The position numbers were made by a program, and so were the translations under genes. Source: Tritrichomonas musculus (taxonomy: Eukaryota > Parabasalia > Tritrichomonadida > Tritrichomonadidae). Taken from it: a DNA stretch of 64,000 nt. The stretch lies in assembly GCA_039105265.1 (NCBI GenBank), contig JAPFFF010000062.1, positions 768,927-832,926 on the forward strand. Reading direction: 5' to 3'. Under the pieces are notes generated by a model, which was not told the origin of the DNA, did no database searches, and was given only the letters and a program-made list of their open reading frames with translations. Each line of letters begins with the position of its first letter. Position 1 is the first letter of the stretch. Shown piece by piece: positions 60,301 through 64,000 of the stretch.

Positions 60301-60848
60301 TGAAGTTCTTTAGTTTTTGTAACTGTAAATTTTTCTCCATAAAAAGTAACGTTGGGATCATGTATATTTCTTGCTAATAAGGTTTTACCAATGGTTTCAA
60401 ATTTTAAACTAGCTGTTGTATGACATTTATAATCTTTAATATCAAATTTTCTTTCGGATTTAGATAATTTGGTATTATGATCAATCTTAGTTTTTATGTT
60501 TTCGCTCGAATTATCATTTTCAATAATACGTTCTATTTGTCCTGCTAATAAATTTTTATGTATCTGCTCGTTATTGGGTATTACAATTAAATCTTCTTTA
60601 ATTTTGATATCGTTTGGCTGTGATTGAACACTTTCGATAGCACAAAAAGAGTTGCAAGAATAACTTATATAATCTTCCAATAAATCTTCTAAATTCATAT
60701 CCCTTCCGTCACAAAATAGAGATTTGAAATTCTTGTTATGCTTTTGACTGATCATTTGGAGAAATTGTTGAACATTCATTGTAGAATTACAAGTTTCTTG
60801 AAAATATTCCTGTGAATCTTCTTTAATAGTGTATTTAATTTGGTTCAT
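57306..60848 (-). CDS. Triple-domain TKL-type protein kinase, unit B
   Basis: The 1180-aa product is identical to the unit A kinase: two degenerate kinase domains followed by one with the complete set of catalytic motifs (HRDLKPDN, ADFGLS, SPE). Identity over a large AT-rich gene implies a recent duplication, gene conversion between tandem units or an assembly duplication. Upstream and downstream flanks match unit A apart from transposon insertions. Confidence 0.93.
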   Translation of the reverse strand: MNQIKYTIKEDSQEYFQETCNSTMNVQQFLQMISQKHNKNFKSLFCDGRDMNLEDLLEDYISYSCNSFCAIESVQSQPNDIKIKEDLIVIPNNEQIHKNLLAGQIERIIENDNSSENIKTKIDHNTKLSKSERKFDIKDYKCHTTASLKFETIGKTLLARNIHDPNVTFYGEKFTVTKTKELQLFSEKVELLLTINHPCLSKYVGYSKTGFLKKPKKGKVMNNPVLFSTVHSKGNLSTKNALFDETKRLIIIYGIVAGMKYLHSNNLNNSFLTAVNIQLDEFLFPKISFYGSSILNLLKEEEANMSVMQTIVITSLSFDQYAMKYNPYEHDVFLFSLILYEILGKKSPIDNYCIRSINDWDENGYRPNISDNIPECYRNLISQCWHHNIDRRPSFQEIELQLRQNHDFILKGANEEYYFEYIKLVDEYQNLADQTISFEAFVKSTNSKFKEFVAMDKEKKAIKEKNVSGVSNIDLTNLSIHKKIGEGLFGKAYVVESKESGKFLTAKISKKEIFDIDKSHIYRESSIMSQLLHPCILKFIGYSSKNFKNKDKPIIFTEFTKNGSLQQLFEYLRRDETLEEWNKTQQMIVLYGIAASMSYLHSKNIVHRDLKPSIILLDDYLFPKLSNFCFCSLPNELEEYSRNAIEGFQGNPKYYAPEIFEKNEFSKASDVYAFSLIMFEIVNGERPFPGNTYYQIMKKVLNGERPEFEDYVPICYRQLIEKCWSHDQSRRPTFDQILNELRTNQDFYEDGEVDKECFQAYVELIDNFNSSFQLEEFVSKFKKQIKMIDLPSIYKEKIKQIQIDFSVNCISLKNYQKLSKVGQGSFGIIYKVNDKMNDELLAAKISKENVDDINDEVLFDLYREVNIMSKLNHPCILKFIGYSNVNFEQEEHPTIITEFLKNGSLKQVLMNESLSMAPPKWNNTTKLINIYGIAAALYYLHQQNIIHRDLKPDNILLDDNLYPKLADFGLSKELSEDYKNIPNPLYKLKGTPVYCSPEILSQNCYSKAGDIYAFGLIVYEIMTNLTPYEDATNYFSLMKIILIEKVHPSFKYPIPDCYRDLIEDCWSFQPEKRPTIETIVQNLKNDERFLQIGVDEDVFFDYINDIDDFMKISCQNEDDIATIKNDLDINQNNINVYDEKVSDKKISVEKVVETTNNDNESVNVKQNQTKELLVVEETEK

Positions 60849-61972
60849 TTAATTTAAAAAAAATTAATGGTCACATTTGATTTAAAAAATTTTCTATTGA
60901 TAGGAATAATAAACACAGTAATACTAAAATCTGTTTTAAATTTTTAAATCAAAATTTAAATATATTATTTATATTTATTTTTATAAATATATAATTAGTT
61001 TTGATAGAATTTAACATTTTAAAATAAGGATAATTCTAACAATAATTATCATTGTAAAAAATAAATTCAATCGTATTTCATTTTTTTCTGATAAATATTC
61101 AATATTAATAGAAAGGAGAACGAAGACGGTTTTTTTTGTACGTTAAAAAAATAATAAAATGATTTTATATAATTAATTAATAGTCATTTTTTCGATATTT
61201 GTTAATATTAATATTTTTTAAATATATTTAAATGAATTTGCATTATTAAAAATACATTTATTGTTCAAATAATGGAAATTATATGTTATCAGTATCTGAT
61301 TTTCATAAATAGGTATGTGAAATTAAGAAATCGTTTATATAAAAGATTAGTGATGGTATTATAACCCAATTAACCCTGCCTGAAAGGAAATTCAGCGTAT
61401 GCATTTTTATTTATTTCCTAAGAAAGAAATAATAATCATTAAATTTTTTTTGAAAGATTTTGAATAAATTATTTATTTCTATTCAATTACTCTCAATTAA
61501 AATATTTATTTTAGATAATTTCTTTTTTTTTTTAAGAATTTTATTTATTTTATTTATGGATAATTTATTCTATATAAACTTATTACAATGTCATTTATAT
61601 AAATATGATATTTATATATGTTTATTTATAAAATATAAAATATAAATATTTCATTTATATTTTTACCTTTCTCACAAAATATTTGTATGATATTTTTTAA
61701 ATATTTCTATAAATGAAATATTTATATTATTTTTATCTTTATATAAATGAAATATTTATATTTTATATTTTATAAATAAACATATATAAATATCATATTT
61801 ATTAAATAATGTTTACCTTTCTCACAAAATATTTGTATGATATTTTTTTAAATATTTCTATAAGTTTTTATTAAAAGTAGCTATCGGGAGGTAAACTTTA
61901 TTTTTTTTTCTCCACTATATCTTTCAAATTTCAATTAAAAAAAAAAATAAAATATATTGAAAAAGTTATTTT
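60849..61972. other. Kinase upstream region, unit B
   Basis: Equivalent to 31192-32315. It carries the right member of the inverted pair (61112-61131), the perfect 60-bp inverted repeat (61599-61802) and the candidate 3' end of the Tc1-like transposon. No gene. Confidence 0.65.
61599..61802. repeat. Perfect 60-bp inverted repeat, unit B
   Basis: Same as 31942-32145 of unit A: two 60-bp arms separated by 84 bp. Confidence 0.8.
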
Positions 61973-62119
61973 TTATTTATCATTGATAAAAACTTTTTTT
62001 GTAATTGGATCTGTGTAATAATAAATATGGGTTCGATATTTATCGTGTTCTTTTTTAACATCTTTCCATTTGCCGTTAAGGCTTTCGCCATTGGAATTTT
62101 TGCATATTCTGCATCTTGC

Positions 62120-63055
62120 TCAAAATGATTGATAATATGAGTGAAGTTTTGCATCAGGAATTAAATTCCATTCTTGTGAAATTGCTTTGAAAAGTTCTTC
62201 CTTACTAGTAAACTTTCTTCCTGCCAATCTTTTTTTAATATATGCCCAGACTTGTTCAATTGGTGACAAGTCTGGGCTTTTTGCAGGCCATGGCAAGTAT
62301 TCTCTGACTTTGGTATTCAGAAATGAAGTCGTAAATTTGGATCGATGGCTGGGTGCGTTGTCTTGTTGCCAGACATATGAGTGGCCAAATATACATTCAA
62401 TTTTTTCGAAAATTTGATTTTGCTTAAGAGTGTCAACATATTTTTGTGAATTAACATGACCATTGAAAAATAGTAAAGGAGTTCGAAAGCCTCTTGGGCC
62501 AATCCCTCCCCAAATCATTATTGAAATCGGATGAGCTTCTTTTGTGAAGAATGATTCGGGAGGGTGATGGCCCCATTCTCGCCAAATGCCTCCTTCCTCC
62601 AAATTTTCACATATTGTAGATTCATCAGTGAAAATTATAGGAGGCAAGGCATGGGGCTCATAGGATAATATAATATCAGACATTTGTATACGAGCTTGTT
62701 TATGATCTTCGGTGAGTGGTGAAATTGCTGTTTTACGATAATATTTGATTTTATTATCATTCAAAACTTTTTTGGCAGACGGAGGTGACACATTGAATTG
62801 ATTTGAAATTGAATTCAATGATTGAGTTGGCTTTTGTCTCATCGATTCAATTATATCGTTTTTGACCTCTTCCGTTATTGTTATTGGCCTTCCTCGTTTG
62901 GGAGATAATTCTTTTGTTTTTTGATAATTATAATAAAATTTTCGTATGGTTTCTGGATTTCGATTCATTATTTGGCCAATGATTCCCCATTGATTATTTT
63001 TTTCTTTGGCATAAATTAAAATTTGTACTTTTTCTTCCTCTGTTAATGGGTTCAT
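62120..63055 (-). CDS. Tc1-like DD34E transposase, unit B (uninterrupted)
   Basis: About 311 aa from MNPLTEEEKVQIL (63055); the frame is open to 63094, but the extra codons look like leader. It has an N-terminal helix-turn-helix region (NPETIRKFYYNYQKTKELSP, then RGRPITITEEVKNDI) and the catalytic triad in FTDES, QQDNAPSH and PIEQVW with DD34E spacing. The TGA at 62120-62122 is followed by 48 open codons in the same frame (to 61973), with content resembling a transposase tail. The protein may thus be truncated or depend on readthrough. It cuts and pastes its own transposon if active. Confidence 0.85.
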   Translation of the reverse strand: MNPLTEEEKVQILIYAKEKNNQWGIIGQIMNRNPETIRKFYYNYQKTKELSPKRGRPITITEEVKNDIIESMRQKPTQSLNSISNQFNVSPPSAKKVLNDNKIKYYRKTAISPLTEDHKQARIQMSDIILSYEPHALPPIIFTDESTICENLEEGGIWREWGHHPPESFFTKEAHPISIMIWGGIGPRGFRTPLLFFNGHVNSQKYVDTLKQNQIFEKIECIFGHSYVWQQDNAPSHRSKFTTSFLNTKVREYLPWPAKSPDLSPIEQVWAYIKKRLAGRKFTSKEELFKAISQEWNLIPDAKLHSYYQSF

Positions 63056-63094
63056 GTTACTCATCAAAACAAATGGCTGAAAATTTATGAACAA

Positions 63095-63389
63095 AATTCA
63101 ATCATTTTTTTGAATGAATTTAATCGGCTTTTTTTATTTTGATTTTGAAAGTACTTATTGAAATAAATTGATAATTTTTTTTCAATTTTCAATTTTTTTA
63201 TTTTTTTTTTTTTTTTTTTTGATATAAACCTCTCGTAAACCTATCATTTTTGAGAGGAGGTAAACATTATTTAATTAAGTTTAGTCCAAGAGTCAATTTT
63301 GAGAACAATTTCATATAAAATAAATCTTTCATATTCAATTATTAATTTTCATGAAATTTCATCATACAATGTATTAAAGTAGGATTTTT
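63095..63389. other. Upstream flank of the unit B transposase
   Basis: AT-rich, with a long poly-T tract near 63195-63220 and the CCTCTC/GAGAGG hairpin with GGAGGTAAACATTATT near 63228-63272. No gene seen. Confidence 0.5.
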
Positions 63390-64000
63390 CAGATGGGTTC
63401 CGACTTGAAATAACGTATTTTTTCATTTTAAAATAAATCTATCTTATTATGTTTTCATTTTTTTAATAAACATATTTGAAGAATAAAATAGTTATATATT
63501 TCTTTATATTTTAATCGATCATTTATCTAAAAAGAAAGATCTAATAGATTTATCTATTCATTTAAAAATTTATCATTTTCAGATTATATTCATAATATAA
63601 AATAATATATAAATTAAATAATTTATTATTTTATTAAATTTTTGAAATATTGTTTATTAACAGAGATAAATGTATAATATATCTAAAAATGGGAGAGATT
63701 TGTTTTTGTTTTTTTCTCTTTGAATCTTGGATATATTTATATGTTTAAGCATTTTAAAAGTATTTAATTCTTTAATTTAATATAATTAATTAATCTATTC
63801 TAAATTATAGCGATTTAATTTTAAGATATAAACATAACTTTTTTTTTGAAAATAATATTCTCAAAAAGTTAATTTTTAAGTTTATTATGAACGAAAACCT
63901 CCAAAAAATAAAGAAGATTTCACATTAAAAATGCATAATAATAAAATATCAATACCAGTTTTTTTAATTTTCATAATTAATGTTGAAAATTTAAGGGAAA
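63390..64000. mobile_element. 5' part of the ~960-bp TIR element, unit C
   Basis: It starts with the same CAGATGGGTTCCGACT terminus preceded by ATTTTT and is truncated by the window edge. No gene is visible. Confidence 0.6.
63710..64000. repeat. Tandem unit C, first 291 bases
   Basis: This stretch repeats positions 1-291 and 52826-53116, showing that the unit continues head to tail past the window. It lies within the ~960-bp TIR element and no gene is visible in it. Confidence 0.9.

Larger units (their letters stand above)
52826..63709. repeat. Tandem unit B
   Basis: This is the second full copy of the kinase/transposase unit, 10,884 bp long because it contains a 1.97-kb transposon at 53918-55884. 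It lacks both Maverick-type insertions and so supplies the empty sites: TCGGG once at 53452-53456 and CCATT once at 62987-62991. The kinase protein is identical to that of unit A. Small differences elsewhere include a poly-A length change near 57000 and a substitution near 61470. Confidence 0.9.

Overview
The window is very AT-rich eukaryotic DNA with long intronless genes, standard stop codons, a tyrosine-kinase-like (TKL) kinase gene with three kinase domains, Tc1-like transposons and two integrated Maverick/Polinton-type elements. Together these point to a parabasalid (trichomonad, Trichomonas/Tritrichomonas-like) nuclear genome; the species cannot be fixed from sequence alone.

The backbone is a direct repeat of about 8.9 kb. 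Each unit holds a ~960-bp TIR element, an AT-rich spacer, a 1180-codon triple-kinase gene (minus strand) and a Tc1-like DD34E transposase (minus strand). Unit A is 1-52825 and is swollen by two insertions. Unit B is 52826-63709 and carries a different 1.97-kb DNA transposon. Unit C begins at 63710 and runs off the end. Because each unit lacks the other's insertions, the units act as mutual empty sites and fix every insertion boundary to the base.

Insertion 1 (632-25772, 25,141 bp, 5-bp TSD TCGGG) is a Maverick/Polinton with AGTAGT...ACTACT ends. It has two giant paralogous proteins (1203-9568), a gene of unknown function (9588-10322), a structured non-coding module (10323-11313), a protein-primed family B DNA polymerase (13527-16736), an HNH endonuclease (16818-17540) and a minus-strand block of likely virion genes. 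That block runs from small unknown proteins through a probable major capsid protein, a pVI-like amphipathic protein, the packaging ATPase and a broken integrase to a candidate minor capsid protein. The integrase has lost its second catalytic region, so the copy is probably not autonomous.

Insertion 2 (33335-52103, 18,769 bp, 5-bp TSD CCATT, inside the Tc1-like transposase of unit A) has Maverick-like tips but is a giant palindrome. Two ~9-kb arms surround a 726-bp unique centre. Each arm encodes a DEAH-box SF2 helicase flanked by kilobases of short tandem repeats, a 101-aa protein and a KilA-N remnant. The centre carries most of one gene related to a Maverick 1 gene. There is no polymerase, integrase or capsid gene, so it looks like a satellite that would use Maverick functions.

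Both Maverick-type elements are peppered with ~28-31-bp double-hairpin elements. Inside the tandem repeats, filled and empty versions of the same site can be compared: the hairpin body sits between two copies of TGA/TCA, as if it inserted with a 3-bp duplication. Several families exist in which the stem sequence changes but pairing is kept. The two Maverick-type elements also share a ~700-bp non-coding module. These hairpins and the palindromic satellite are the most novel content of the window.
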